Below are positions 1-63,153 of a stretch of DNA of 64,000 bases, piece after piece. Below the pieces are notes generated by a model. The model saw only the letters and a program-made list of their open reading frames with translations. It had not been told where the DNA came from and ran no database searches. The stretch spans positions 310,001 through 374,000 of the forward strand of contig BAAHQB010000138.1 of the NCBI GenBank assembly GCA_054601695.1, in the 5' to 3' direction. Made by a program: the position numbers and the translations under genes. Source of the stretch: Amorphochlora amoebiformis (Eukaryota > Cercozoa > Chlorarachniophyceae). Every line of letters begins with the position of its first letter. Position 1 is the first letter of the stretch.

Positions 1-9458
<9,458 letters not shown>

Positions 9459-11161
9459 GTCAATATGCACAGATATCTATCTGTCTACCTCGGAGATATC
9501 TATCTATCTCCAAGGTCAAGTAAGATCACATCTGTAAGGTTTCCAGTATCTATATCCGAATATAGAATGTATCCCATTTGGTCTTAACGAGAGGTTTCAG
9601 ACACTAGAGGTCGGCAAACGCGCAGTTGTACATGTATGTCTTCTGAATCTGGTAAGTAAAATGGCCCAGGCTAAATCTTCTAGATCTCTTACGACTGACT
9701 ACACGTACATCGCTCAAAATTTTTAGCATGCGCTTGCACACTAACTTACTCTAGATGCGATGTCTATTGCACACTTACTCTAGATGCGATGTCTAATGTG
9801 ACAATTTTTAAAGCGTACGGTCTTGTTGGCTCGGCAAATTACTAAATCATGATTTTTGTACAACATCTAGAACAAGCTTGAAGTCTAGACGGTAAGTGAA
9901 TTCTCGTCTAGTCGTGAGTCGTGAACGGAATTTTAGACTCTATGGAGACATATACTAGATAGTAGATATACTAGATATACTAGAAAATAGCCGCAATTAA
10001 TATGCATCATATATGCATCATAGTGTCTAGAGTGTATCTAGTATTGTTGTGTATACGTATGTGTTTGACACGACGTTGTATCATAGGCTACGATATATGT
10101 GAGGGTCATACCAGTGTGATGAATCTACTGGTTAATGTGCTAAGTACGTACGTACGTACGTACGTTTGTCTAGATGGTCTGGATTCACTGAGTATACACC
10201 TATTTAGTCTAGCTATAACTTGACAGTACCATGACATGCATATACGTATGCATGCATAGCTAGCGTACGTACGCAGTTATTATACTAGTTATAAGACTAG
10301 AGTCTACATCGTATAATATCAATGGTACACGCACATATTAGCTTTATGCCAACACAATGATGCTATGATATGATGTTACAGATAATGCGTAGCCGACTAT
10401 CCGTTAAATCTGCCGGCCTGATAGTGTCCTTAATGAGGTCTTATGATCTCGGTGATCACCACCTTTAACTAGGAACTCATTGTATATATGATCAAGGTAC
10501 CACGTATACTACGTATACGTACGTATATATCTAGATTATATGTGCGTGCATTGTACGCGTGTGGGTACCGTACGACGGCGTACGTGCATGTATACTACAT
10601 ATTATTCGCATTCCACTCCTGCTCAGTGTACTTCACTATATTATACTACGCTAACATATTATTCGTATTCTGGTTAACATCTAGCGCTATGATATACAGC
10701 TGCCTTCTATCCAGCCTATGAAATAGCGTACGCTAGACTATCATGGCACCGTAGGCTATAATATTATACAACCATAGTACAAATTTATGTGTACTGATAT
10801 TATGATACTGGTGATAGCCTAGTATAGTATGTAGAACTCATGCCATCAAGTGTAAAAATTGATTGGCAGTCGTTAGAGTCTAGAGAGTCTCTATTAGCCT
10901 AGCAGCTTTAGTGCTATGAGTCTCTAAAGCAGTCTGACTCACTAGACTCTGGGTCTACGTATACACTAGATACAAGCTACGTATACATACTGAGAGGTAG
11001 TTCCAATCTAAACACTAGAGATATTGACTGGCAAACTTCGACTATTTCACTGGTCATACCCAGTATCTCTAGTATATATATACTAGAAATCTATTATACT
11101 ATGAATATATACACTAGTATATATCTAATATATATATATATATATATATATATTAGATATA

Positions 11162-11235
<74 letters not shown>

Positions 11236-11236
11236 A

Positions 11237-11312
<76 letters not shown>

Positions 11313-11377
11313 TATAGTATATATATATATAGTATATATATAGTATATATATATATATATATATATTTATGTATATA

Positions 11378-11432
<55 letters not shown>

Positions 11433-11755
11433 TTATGCATATTATATCTATCGAGATATATATATATAGATAAATATATATGTGTATACGAAGTAGAGTC
11501 TCTAGAGTCTAGAGTATTTTAGTATAGTATTGACTATTCAATAATTCAACGGTTGTATCATAGGTACGTAGTATTACTTAGTGCAGCACAAATCAGCATG
11601 ATGCCATAACTGTCAAGCATCCAGAAGGATCTAGAAAGATCTGAAATTATCTGAAAACAGCCCGCGTCCTGACTGTCAAGCAAGCATCCAGAAGGATCTA
11701 GAAAAATCTGAAACTATCTGGAATCATCGAGATTATGACCTTGATTCAGATCCTC
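9459..11755. other. Convergent spacer 1 (RRM gene / DRC8 gene), CTAG-rich
   Basis: I see no gene in this 2.3-kb stretch between two stop codons. It is far richer in CTAG (TCTAGA, ACTAGT, CTAGAT) than flanking DNA. It contains (ACGT)n near 10145-10165, TA arrays broken by CTAG at 11120-11440, and tandem repeats: CTTACTCTAGATGCGATGTC at about 9747 and 9775, and CATCCAGAAGGATCTAGAAA at about 11619 and 11686. It probably carries both 3' ends; poly(A) sites could not be pinned down. Confidence 0.75.
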
Positions 11756-15190
<3,435 letters not shown>

Positions 15191-15376
15191 CTCGACTGTG
15201 ATGTCTCTAAAAACTTCAACCTAGCCCGAAAAAAAAACCGCCTGGTCCACCATTCTCCGTTATCTTGTGACGGGAGTGTCATGCAAAGTGACGGCCATTC
15301 AGTCTTCACCAGAAGCCGAAGAAATAGGAACGTGACTTTCGGACCTGTCACGTTGAGCAGAATTCTTCGCGCCAGA
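15191..15376. promoter_or_regulatory. Short divergent promoter region (DRC8-like / uS9m)
   Basis: Only 186 bp separate the two start codons. The stretch holds no TA array, one CTAG and no clear TATA box; it has a GTGACGGGAGTGTC segment and an A-run. Because 5' UTRs must also fit here, the two genes probably share one bidirectional promoter (inference). Confidence 0.6.
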
Positions 15377-29757
<14,381 letters not shown>

Positions 29758-30039
29758 TGCGAAGACTCAGGAGGAGTCGGGTGCGAATTATTAGAAAGAT
29801 ATTCCTTTCAGTCCATAAAAAGTCGGGTTTTTACCCTGTAATGCAGATCCGACCTGACTCGGAGCTCGTTATAGTTTTTAGACAAAACGCAATTGCGTTA
29901 AAGGTGTTTAATACAGTATTATAGGTCTTAGTAAAGAATCGACCTGCCGAAAAAATTGAGGTAAAGAGCGTCACACAGGGCCACCCCGATTTGAACCAGC
30001 CTTGATCGCCCGTAGCGCCCCGCCGTCACCACCTTCGTC
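29758..30039. promoter_or_regulatory. Divergent promoter region (KH gene / FHA gene)
   Basis: 282 bp between opposing start codons, free of TA arrays, telomere repeats and CTAG. Likely a shared bidirectional promoter (inference). Confidence 0.6.
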
Positions 30040-31679
30040 ATGGCACAACTAGTGTGGGCTGGAGAAGACACGGACCGCTGGGATCCTGATGCTTCTCAAT
30101 ACAGATGCCCGGAAGTCTACGATCTGTCCGATAACTCGGCCAACGTCATTGGGCGAGGGAAGGCGTCAGATCTGCGTGTTCGTCAGAAGCTATGCTCGAG
30201 GTGCCCGTGATTGAGACTTTGGTTTGTCGTCCGCGTTTGAAGCGATATATTGGATGCATCAGGAGACACGCAGAAATTACATTCGCTGGCGGAAAGTGGA
30301 AGGTCCGGGATTTCTCTACCAACGGCACATACGTCAATGGATTCCGCGTGCGTCAAGTGACGATAGCAGATAAGGATCTCATTGCTTTCGGTGCGCGTAT
30401 AAACTAGAGCACAGGGGGGTCTTTTCGGTAACCGTTATTTGATTCTTTCAGGTGCGCTGGGTCCACTGTCGGGTTACGGAGAGATGCAAGAAAACTACCG
30501 CGACAGTGGGACCGTCTTCCAGTTCCGTTTACCCAAGAAGCTCAAGAGGCTCACTAAGAAGTGTGAAATGTGCAAGAAACTTCACGACGGTTTATGGGGA
30601 TCCGGACGATTCTGCAAGCAATCGTGCGCCGCACAGTATTCGCGCAAGCGCGGTTCCCAAGCCACTACTTCAACCTCGCGCAAGCGATCCAAGGCTTCCA
30701 TCGACACCGCCGCATATCCCAAGGAGGAGACAGTTTCGAAAAGGAAAAAGACTTCGCGCCCTAGGAGGACTGCTCAGTCGAGCGTGAGTGAGGAGAAGAA
30801 GTACACCTACCAAAAGAGGCGCTCGAGACCCGCAAGTCGCGACGGTAACAGTCGGGACGGTAACAGTCGGGACGGTAACAGTCGCGACGGTAACAGCAGC
30901 AACGGCAGTGCGCGTCGAAAGGTTGCATCCGAAAAGAAGCCTGATCCGGTTCATGGAATCCCTGAGCTCGAGGTTCCCAAGCCACCCAACAGAAAGGAGC
31001 GCTTCTTTCGACCGTCGATGATGTCCCTACACCTCGGATCCAGAGTTTACAAGTAAAAAAGATATCTATTCATCCAAAGCCAGCATTCTGAAGTAATTTT
31101 ATTGATTTCAATTGGTCAGAGTGGAGGCTCCAAAGGGTATCAAGTGTTATCACAGCAAAGATTGGTCCAACTATGTACGCCCGGAGATCATAATAAGGTT
31201 AGTGCTGATATCCCACACCTGTCGGGAAATACGATTTAACGAACCCAACTAGCCCTGAAGTTGTACCCTTGCCATCAGCCACGGAACCACCTTCACCTGC
31301 GACGAAAAGTCTGGCTCGTGGGTGCGCGTAGGACGCCTCTGGGTGCCAATCGAGAAAGAGGGCAAAATAGTCTTGAAGGAAGACAAGAAACACCGCAACG
31401 CCCAGACGTTGGGTGGGGACAAGCCTCCGCTACCGCAAAAGAAACGGGCAAAGAGGACAGAAACCAAGGACGAGAACATGCCGCCGCTGTGTGAGATATG
31501 CGGGAAGGAGGCCACATGGGGAAGCGGGCGATTCTGCGGACGCTCTTGTGCTGCGAGGATGGCAGCGATTGCCAATAGTAAAAAGGCAGCCGGAAGGTGC
31601 GTTTATTTATTTTGTACAATTTCAGCTCTGTGTTTGTATGTGGGAATATGTGGATGTTTAACTTACATGTCACTTTTTG

Positions 31680-31710
<31 letters not shown>

Positions 31711-31729
31711 ATATATATATATATATATA

Positions 31730-31760
<31 letters not shown>

Positions 31761-31800
31761 TACACACACATATATATATATAATACATATACACATATAC

Positions 31801-31831
<31 letters not shown>

Positions 31832-31843
31832 GTATATTTATAA

Positions 31844-31882
<39 letters not shown>

Positions 31883-32039
31883 TATATATATATATATATA
31901 TATATCTGTATACATGTATGTACATATATATATATATTATATACATATATATATATAGACATATATATGTATGTATAAACGTATATACCTATAAATTTGT
32001 ACACAAGTAAATATGTGTGTATACATCTTAAATAAATAA

Positions 32040-32086
<47 letters not shown>

Positions 32087-32171
32087 GTATATGTATATAT
32101 ATATTTATATATAATATTAAATATATACACACATATATACATATTTATATTATATTATATATATATATATA

Positions 32172-32223
<52 letters not shown>

Positions 32224-32310
32224 CAATATATATATATATATATTTACAGACATATATGTACAAATGTACGCCTAAGTTTTACTATTGAAATACATGCAAT
32301 ATACATAAAT

Positions 32311-32363
<53 letters not shown>

Positions 32364-32462
32364 AATATATATGTATATGTAAACATATATATATATTTAT
32401 ATATATGTGTGTGTGTGTGTAATAAATAATGTATATATACAAATATATAAATATATACATAC

Positions 32463-32493
<31 letters not shown>

Positions 32494-32608
32494 ATATATA
32501 TATAATATTATATACATACACACACACGCACACACATAATAACGGCCATAATTTACAAGGAATCGCAAGCCAAAATTTCAACAGCAGAGCCATATCTTCA
32601 AGGGGTAA
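30040..32608 (+). CDS. FHA-domain protein with two Cys-rich GSGRFC zinc-knuckle-like motifs
   Basis: Exons 30040-30200 (ATG), 30263-30390, 30452-31052, 31120-31197, 31279-31596 and a likely last exon 32560-32608 (TAA), all in phase; introns 1-4 are 62, 61, 67 and 81 bp. The FHA domain spans roughly residues 30-95: [12 protein letters not shown], then [20 protein letters not shown] and TNGTYVNG, including the Arg, Ser-Arg-Arg-His and Thr-Asn-Gly positions that read phosphothreonine. CEMCKK then [12 protein letters not shown] in exon 3 and CEICGK then [12 protein letters not shown] in exon 5 look like two zinc-binding knuckles. Between them lie Lys/Arg/Ser-rich disordered stretches, including four SRDGN repeats (about 30835-30890). 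A nuclear phospho-dependent adaptor is plausible; the precise function is unknown. TAA directly after exon 3 lies inside the intron. Confidence 0.8.
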
Positions 32609-33583
32609 ACTAGCCTACTTTAGCTATAATGGCTATAGCTATAGCTAGTGACGTCGTTCCGTAGTGGTCGGCCTATAACTAGTGTAAAGTCAAATGAGAT
32701 ATCAATTTCGTTAATTAATAATGCAATTTGAATCAGCCCTCAGTAGTCAGAGCCCGCCGGCCGTGATAACACTATGTTATGCTGTAAAAATACTATAAAT
32801 CACAATGCTTCGAGTGTCTCTAATATTAGACAGTTATATTAGAGCTGGAACTGCTGGAACTGGAACTACGTATACGCTACTATTAGTCGAACCGATTAGC
32901 TAGAGGCGATACCATGATCTCTCAGCTCTCTACTAAGCCTGAATCACTAGACTCTAGAGACTGTACCTCTAGTGGACTGCGATGCAAATGTCTAGAATGT
33001 ATGCGATGCAAATGTATGCGATGCAAATATTGTGCGAACACCAGCCACCGTAGATTATCTAGATTATCTAGATTATACAGTTATAAACTATTAAGAACTG
33101 GCCATGGTTTACCAGCTGAACTCAGTAAAAGTAAAAGACTGGAAAGAGCAAAAATAATTGACTACAAAGATTAATTATAAACCGACTGAGTAGAATTCGA
33201 AACTTAAATTATATTTACCCAGGCTTGCAATCATAGTACGCGTGTCCTAGATCTAGTAGATGTCCGATCGCGAGCGAGCGACTGCTAGACTCTAGCTAGA
33301 AACTGCCACCTATACTGAAGAATACCTAGGATCAAACACGTAAGAAACACTGCCTAACTTCTAGCGGAGTCCTCGGGTAACTTGAATCTTATGATGTGAA
33401 CTTAATTCATACCTGTATTGTAACAGCGGCACTTAATTGAAAAAATTTGATAGTGTTAAAGTGGTATACGTATGGCTTTTTTAGTTACATTCTCATTTCT
33501 TTTTCTTGTGCCATATAAACAATACATGCGAGATTTTAAAAAACGTACGGAGAAAAGAATTCATGTTAAGCCCGGTACTCTCG
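32609..33583. other. Convergent spacer 3 (FHA gene / ADF-H-phosphatase gene), CTAG-rich
   Basis: 975 bp between two stop codons. No gene supported, although a short plus frame is open at 32914-33174. About 17 CTAG tetramers by hand count, including TATCTAGATTATCTAGATTA at about 33057 and GATGCAAATGTCTAGAATG-type repeats near 32981-33030. Confidence 0.7.
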
Positions 33584-57557
<23,974 letters not shown>

Positions 57558-58186
57558 TTTGTGAATTTAGCCCTAAGAGGAGTGTATATGAAGGCACTGA
57601 GGGGGGTGGAAGGCTTCAGGGGTTTATAGTTCGGGTAGAGGCGAGAGTTTGGGATGTTGGGGTTGGCTGTCGATCCAGGTGTGGAGGCTGGAAATTTGGC
57701 ACACAGGGTGTTGGAGAAGCGAATTTCTCTCCAAACTTAAAATGCGCGAAAATTAGAGGAAGTGTGGAAGCGATTACCTGCGTTAGTTTGAGAAGAAATG
57801 GGGTCCGAGTCACCAGTAAGCGCCCGCGCGTGCCGCGTAGCCCCTGGGGTTGCAAAGCTGGCTCTCTGCTCGGATATGTACGCGTGAGATATGCGGATAT
57901 CTGGAAAAAATGAAAAAGCCGTTACTACCCGGGGAAATAGAGGGGTTTTAGGAGGCAATATACACACATATTGACTGGATATGATACCACCCAGAACTCT
58001 GTGACTTCAACTTCCTTTTCTCCCGGGATTCTTCAGAAAACCCATGAAAATCCCCGAAGGCATCTCCAACAGTCTCGAGTAGCGGGGATTTTCGTCTGGG
58101 TACGGTACCCTTTTCGTTGGAACAGCCCCGTCCAAACACCAGTGGACGTCGTGGCTTCGCTCTTGACGCAGATTCAAACGGAAATC
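57558..58186. promoter_or_regulatory. Divergent promoter region (giant gene / fumarate reductase)
   Basis: 629 bp between opposing start codons with no TA array, telomere repeat or obvious CTAG. Several short frames are open here but none has homologous features I recognise. Probably a bidirectional promoter with both 5' UTRs. Confidence 0.5.
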
Positions 58187-60023
58187 ATGGCTGCTCCTCG
58201 TGGTAAGATCCCGCCCTGACCACCAACCCTCATGCTCGCTTATCTATAGGCACTTCCTTTTTATCCGAATGTAAAGTGTGGTGTGAACACATATCTGCGA
58301 TATCTGCGTGGCAATCCTAAAACCCCCCTTCACGGCACTTTCATTCCTAATCAACCCCATCCCTTCCCCATCTAGTTATTGTCGTTGGTGGAGGTCTTGC
58401 CGGTATGTCTGCTGCTCACACTGCTCTCCAGGGCGGATGCGCCGTCACTTTGGTGGACAAGGAGGCTTTCTTGGGCGGTAACTCGACTAAAGCTACATCA
58501 GGGATAAATGGAGCTGGTACCAACTCCCAGAAAAAGAACGGGATACCTGATAACCCAAAAATCTTCTACGAGGACACTGTCCGCTCTGCTACGGGAATCA
58601 AGAAGGGTGCTCTTCCTGAGAGCGCGTGGTACGAGCTTGGCAAGGTACTGACGTATGAGAGCGCGGACGCTGTGCACTGGATTCAGAATTCGTTTGGCCT
58701 TGCCTTGGATGCTACTTCGCGACTTGGTGGCCACTCTCATCCCCGTACTCACCGTTCCTCATCGGGCGGCAAGTTTCCGGGTATGGAGATCACATATGCT
58801 CTCATAGAGGCCTATGAGAAATTGTGCAAGGAGCAACCAAACAAATTCCAGCTCATCAACCGCGCACGTGTCAACAAGCTGCTCACCGACCCCAAGACTG
58901 GTCGGGTCACTGGTGTACAATATGAGAAGAAGGGCTCGAACCAAACTATCACCGGTGAGGCTGTAGTGATTGCCACCGGTGGCTATGGCGCTGGTGTCCT
59001 AGAGTCTGGTTCCCTACTCGAGAAGGTTCGCAAGGACCTGTACGACATGAAACTGCCTACTACCAACGGAAAGCACTGCACTGGAGACGGAATCATGGTG
59101 TGCCAGGACATTGGAGGTGGCACTGTCGGCCTTGACGACGTCCAGGTTCACCCTACTGGTCTCATCAACCCCAAGATTCCCAACGAGCGCACGCTCTTTC
59201 TCGCTGCGGGCGCTCTCCGTGGAGAGGGTGGTATCCTGCTCGACAACGAAGGAAATCGCTTCTGCAACGATCTTGGTACCCGCGACTATGTGACCGGGTC
59301 CATGTGGAAGCACAACAAAGGGCCTTACCGCCTCGTGCTCAACTCCAAGTGCTCCAAGAACATCGCATGGCATTGTGCTCACTACTGCGGCCGCGGGGTT
59401 ATGAAGAAGTTCAACCACGGCAATGATGTTGCCAAGGTACACACACACACATACTCTCTCTCATACCGTATATGTGTCATGTACACATCCAATATGTATT
59501 CAGCTCGATATGCAAACAAAAAAGCTCATAAATTGAAAATTCTTTGGCATTCAAACCAAATAAAATCGGTCGCGACAGGAATAAATACGTAAACATTCCA
59601 AAACCAACCTCTCAAAATCTAAAAAATGGTTGTCAATAGCATCGTTACAGTATATATACATGCCAAACATGAGGCTAGAATTCTGAACTCATCTCAGGAA
59701 ATGGGAATTTCTCCGGCGGCTCTTCAGAAGTCTTTCGACCAATACAATTCGTTTTACAAGTCCGACAGCGACCCGTGGGGCAAGCCATCTTCTTTCTACC
59801 GCGGCATCCCTTGGACCCTTGACGATGAGTTCCACGTTGCCATGGTCACGCCCGTGGTGCACTACACCATGGGTGGGCTGCACATCGATGAGAAGGCAAT
59901 TTTCATGAACGAGAAAAAAGAAAATGAAATATGTGTTTATACATTTTATATACGTGTTATACATGTAATATATGTTATGCATAAAAGTCATAAATTCACA
60001 GTATGTTCATATGTTCATATATA

Positions 60024-60064
<41 letters not shown>

Positions 60065-60066
60065 CA

Positions 60067-60102
<36 letters not shown>

Positions 60103-60833
60103 ATATATATTTGTGTGTATGTACACATGAAAAACGAACACGTAAGAGCCAAGGGGCGTAGAGTTAACACCCAACTGGCTTTTCCCTCCTCTCAAAGCTT
60201 CACCCCTCCAGACTAACGTTCTCCGCGCCGACGACAAGTCCCCTATTCCGGGCCTCTACGCCGCTGGGGAATGTGCTGGAGGTGTCCACGGCCGCAACCG
60301 TCTCGGAGGCTCTGCCCTTCTCGAGTGTGTCGTCTTCGGACGTAAGGTAGCCCAAAACTTCGCGTAACTTAAGCAAAAATCTTAACCAACACATCGCGTA
60401 ACTCGAGCAAAATCTTAACTGGTTAACACTTCCGTGTGTACTGCCCAAAATCATTCCACCCTCAAATTCAGGCTGGAAAGTCTCTCCTCGACTACGTGAA
60501 GACTGTTGCCCCCTCGGGCGCTGCCGCGGCACCCACCGGAAGCGTTGTGACCATCAGCGTCCCGCAGCCTGACGGCAGTAGCATCACGGTTACGATTTCG
60601 GGATCTGGCGTTTCGACCGGGGCTCCCGTCGCCGCTCCGGCTGCTGCGGCCCCGAAGGTGGAGAAGAAGGTTCTCAAGGAGTACACTCTTAAGGAGGTCT
60701 CAGCTCATGATTCGGTTGGAAGATTTTGGCGTTTGGAGTGTGTGTGTCGAAGCGAATATTTGTGTTTTTCTATGTGCTTTGGGTTGTATGTGGATATGTG
60801 TGTAGGCATGCGTGATTGTAATATATGTATATG

Positions 60834-60912
<79 letters not shown>

Positions 60913-60916
60913 AAAC

Positions 60917-60948
<32 letters not shown>

Positions 60949-60949
60949 T

Positions 60950-60996
<47 letters not shown>

Positions 60997-61341
60997 TAGC
61001 ACAAGTAATCTGTAATACCATATGAATAAACTAACAATATAAATTCGCACAACATCGCACACATTGATCTATTTATCAGGAGAAGGATTGCTGGGTTGCC
61101 GTCAACGGTGAGATCCTCGATTGCACCGAGTTCATGCACGACCACCCCGGCGGAAAGATGGCGATTATGACCTTCGCCGGAAAAGACGCCTCAGAAGAGT
61201 TCAACATGGTATGCTGTCGCGTTTTTTTTTTTTTGAACTTTTTCAAAATATTTCGGTTTCTCGGGTTATTTTCCTTTCAAGTATAGATCTGTATATTAAT
61301 ATGTTAAATATAGATTTATGTATATATATATATATAAATAT

Positions 61342-61376
<35 letters not shown>

Positions 61377-61529
61377 GTATGTATGTATATAGGTTCATGA
61401 CAAGAATGTGGTCGAGAAGTATGCCTCAGAATACATCGTGGTATGTACTAAATTGCTGAACTGTAAATATGTCCATTCATTCAACACTTTAAGCAAAGAG
61501 TGTGTATTCATGTTCGAGAGCCTATATTC

Positions 61530-61572
<43 letters not shown>

Positions 61573-61912
61573 ATATATATATCAATATACATATATATTA
61601 TATATATATATATATATGTGTGTGTATATATATGAATATAATAAGGCATCGTGGTATATGTATTGATTAATTCGATGTATTGAGTGTGTATGTATGCATA
61701 TATAATAAACTATAAATGCATTCATTATTCGATCTTTTGAGCGAAAGTGGATATATATATATATATATGTGTATGTATATAATAAGGCATCGTGGTATAT
61801 GTATTGGTTAATTCGATGTATTGAGTGTGTATGTATGCATATATAATAAACTATAAATGCTTTCATTATTCGATCTCTTGAGCGAAAGTGGGTTACTCAT
61901 GTATGTAGATTC

Positions 61913-61952
<40 letters not shown>

Positions 61953-62027
61953 GATATAAATGTACATATTGTTTCTTCATATTTATACATATTTGTGTGA
62001 ATATATTAATGTAGATATATATAGTAG

Positions 62028-62066
<39 letters not shown>

Positions 62067-62100
62067 ACAGGGCACCCTCAAGCCGACCTCAAAGCTCTGA
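58187..62100 (+). CDS. Soluble fumarate reductase (FAD) fused to a C-terminal cytochrome b5 domain
   Basis: Exons 58187-58202 (ATG), 58376-59436, 59698-59895, 60212-60346, 60472-60714, 61080-61208, 61393-61440 and 62071-62100 (TGA), all in phase; about 619 residues. The start [18 protein letters not shown] is the FAD-binding GXGXXG fold, followed by [23 protein letters not shown] and [19 protein letters not shown] are hallmarks of the Osm1/Frd1-type FAD_binding_2 family, which reduces fumarate to succinate and reoxidises reduced flavins. After an Ala/Pro-rich linker comes cytochrome b5: [20 protein letters not shown] then GGK, with the first haem His in HPGG and a candidate second His in MVHDKNV. 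No signal or membrane segment is seen, so it is probably cytosolic. The intron after 59895 appears to be GC-AG. Confidence 0.92.
61635..61895 (+). repeat. Two copies of exon 61393-61440 3' edge and following intron
   Basis: CATCGTGGTATATGTATTG then TAATTCGATGTATTGAGTGT, ending TTCGATCT.TTGAGCGAAAG, occurs at about 61645-61750 and 61788-61890. It parallels the true edge ACATCGTGGTATGTACTAAA ... TTTAAGCAAAGAG at 61433-61502. Confidence 0.75.
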
Positions 62101-63153
62101 TTGACGAAAATCCTAACCCCTTCTCGTCACAACCTTCCTACCACCCGTATCTCGGAGGAATAACTCTCCCATCGTCGGCCTGGTGTTCTAGAATCTCGCC
62201 GTCCGTGGGAGTCCGACTTCGAAAACTACTAGAACTAGTTAATAATAATCTAATACATGCAGCCGCAGGACCCGGTCGCCAGTGAGTTTACATACGCCAA
62301 ACTGTATGACGTTAATTCCACATGGAAAGTTTTAAATCATCATCACGCCATTAGATCATCTACTAGCATGAAACTTCTACTTCTCAATTGGCAATTGGAA
62401 CTGAATATTCAACTACGAGATCTAGAGATTCTATTAGATACGAGATCTACCTCTAGTATATCTACTAGTATCTAGCTAGCTATATAGACTAGATAGAGAC
62501 TAGATATATCGCGCGCGCGCGCGATAGAGTACATCTACTAGATCTACTCTGGCGGCAATCTCTCTAGCTCTAGACTAGTAGACTGACTAGAAGCGCTAGA
62601 CCGATAGCTATAGGATCTAGAGGATAGGTTTAGACCACTGATATACTCTCTAGACTCTAGATACTAGATCCGGATACTAGAGGGTGTTATCTAGTGTCTA
62701 GAGTGTACGTTGTTATGTGGTAGTCTAGGCACCGGTAGTCTAGGTAGTCATGGTCTTTGTGCGTATCCTAGGTCTAGAGGTATCCTTACAATATCATCTA
62801 GATCATTGGAAATAAATAAATACCAATGTACTAGTTATGGTGCATATACTACATTTGTATATTCTAGATATTCAAAAAAATCCAAAACATGAATATGTGT
62901 ATATTTTTTCATATGCACCCAGTTGTCATGCGCACACACACACAACACACACTGCACAACACAAGAATAAATCTAGAAATATTTAAATAAATTTACACAT
63001 AAATATACATCCTGTCCCCCAAAATGCATTTTTCAATTATAAATACAAATATCGTAATACACATGACTAGATAACTAGATAAAGGAATGTGTCATATATG
63101 CACACACCCAACTTCAATATGGACATGTTTTAGTACAGTACTCAAGACATAGA
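62101..63153. other. Convergent spacer 4, very CTAG-rich
   Basis: About 31 CTAG tetramers in 62190-62865 by hand count, against two to three expected from composition. It includes a (CG)n palindrome (GCGCGCGCGCGCG) at about 62510-62523. The right part (62890-63110) is ordinary AT-rich DNA. No gene supported. Confidence 0.75.

Noticed and set aside
32914-33174. 86-codon ORF in convergent spacer 3
   Set aside because: Built from repeated GATGCAAATGT and TCTAGATTA units, with no family signature.
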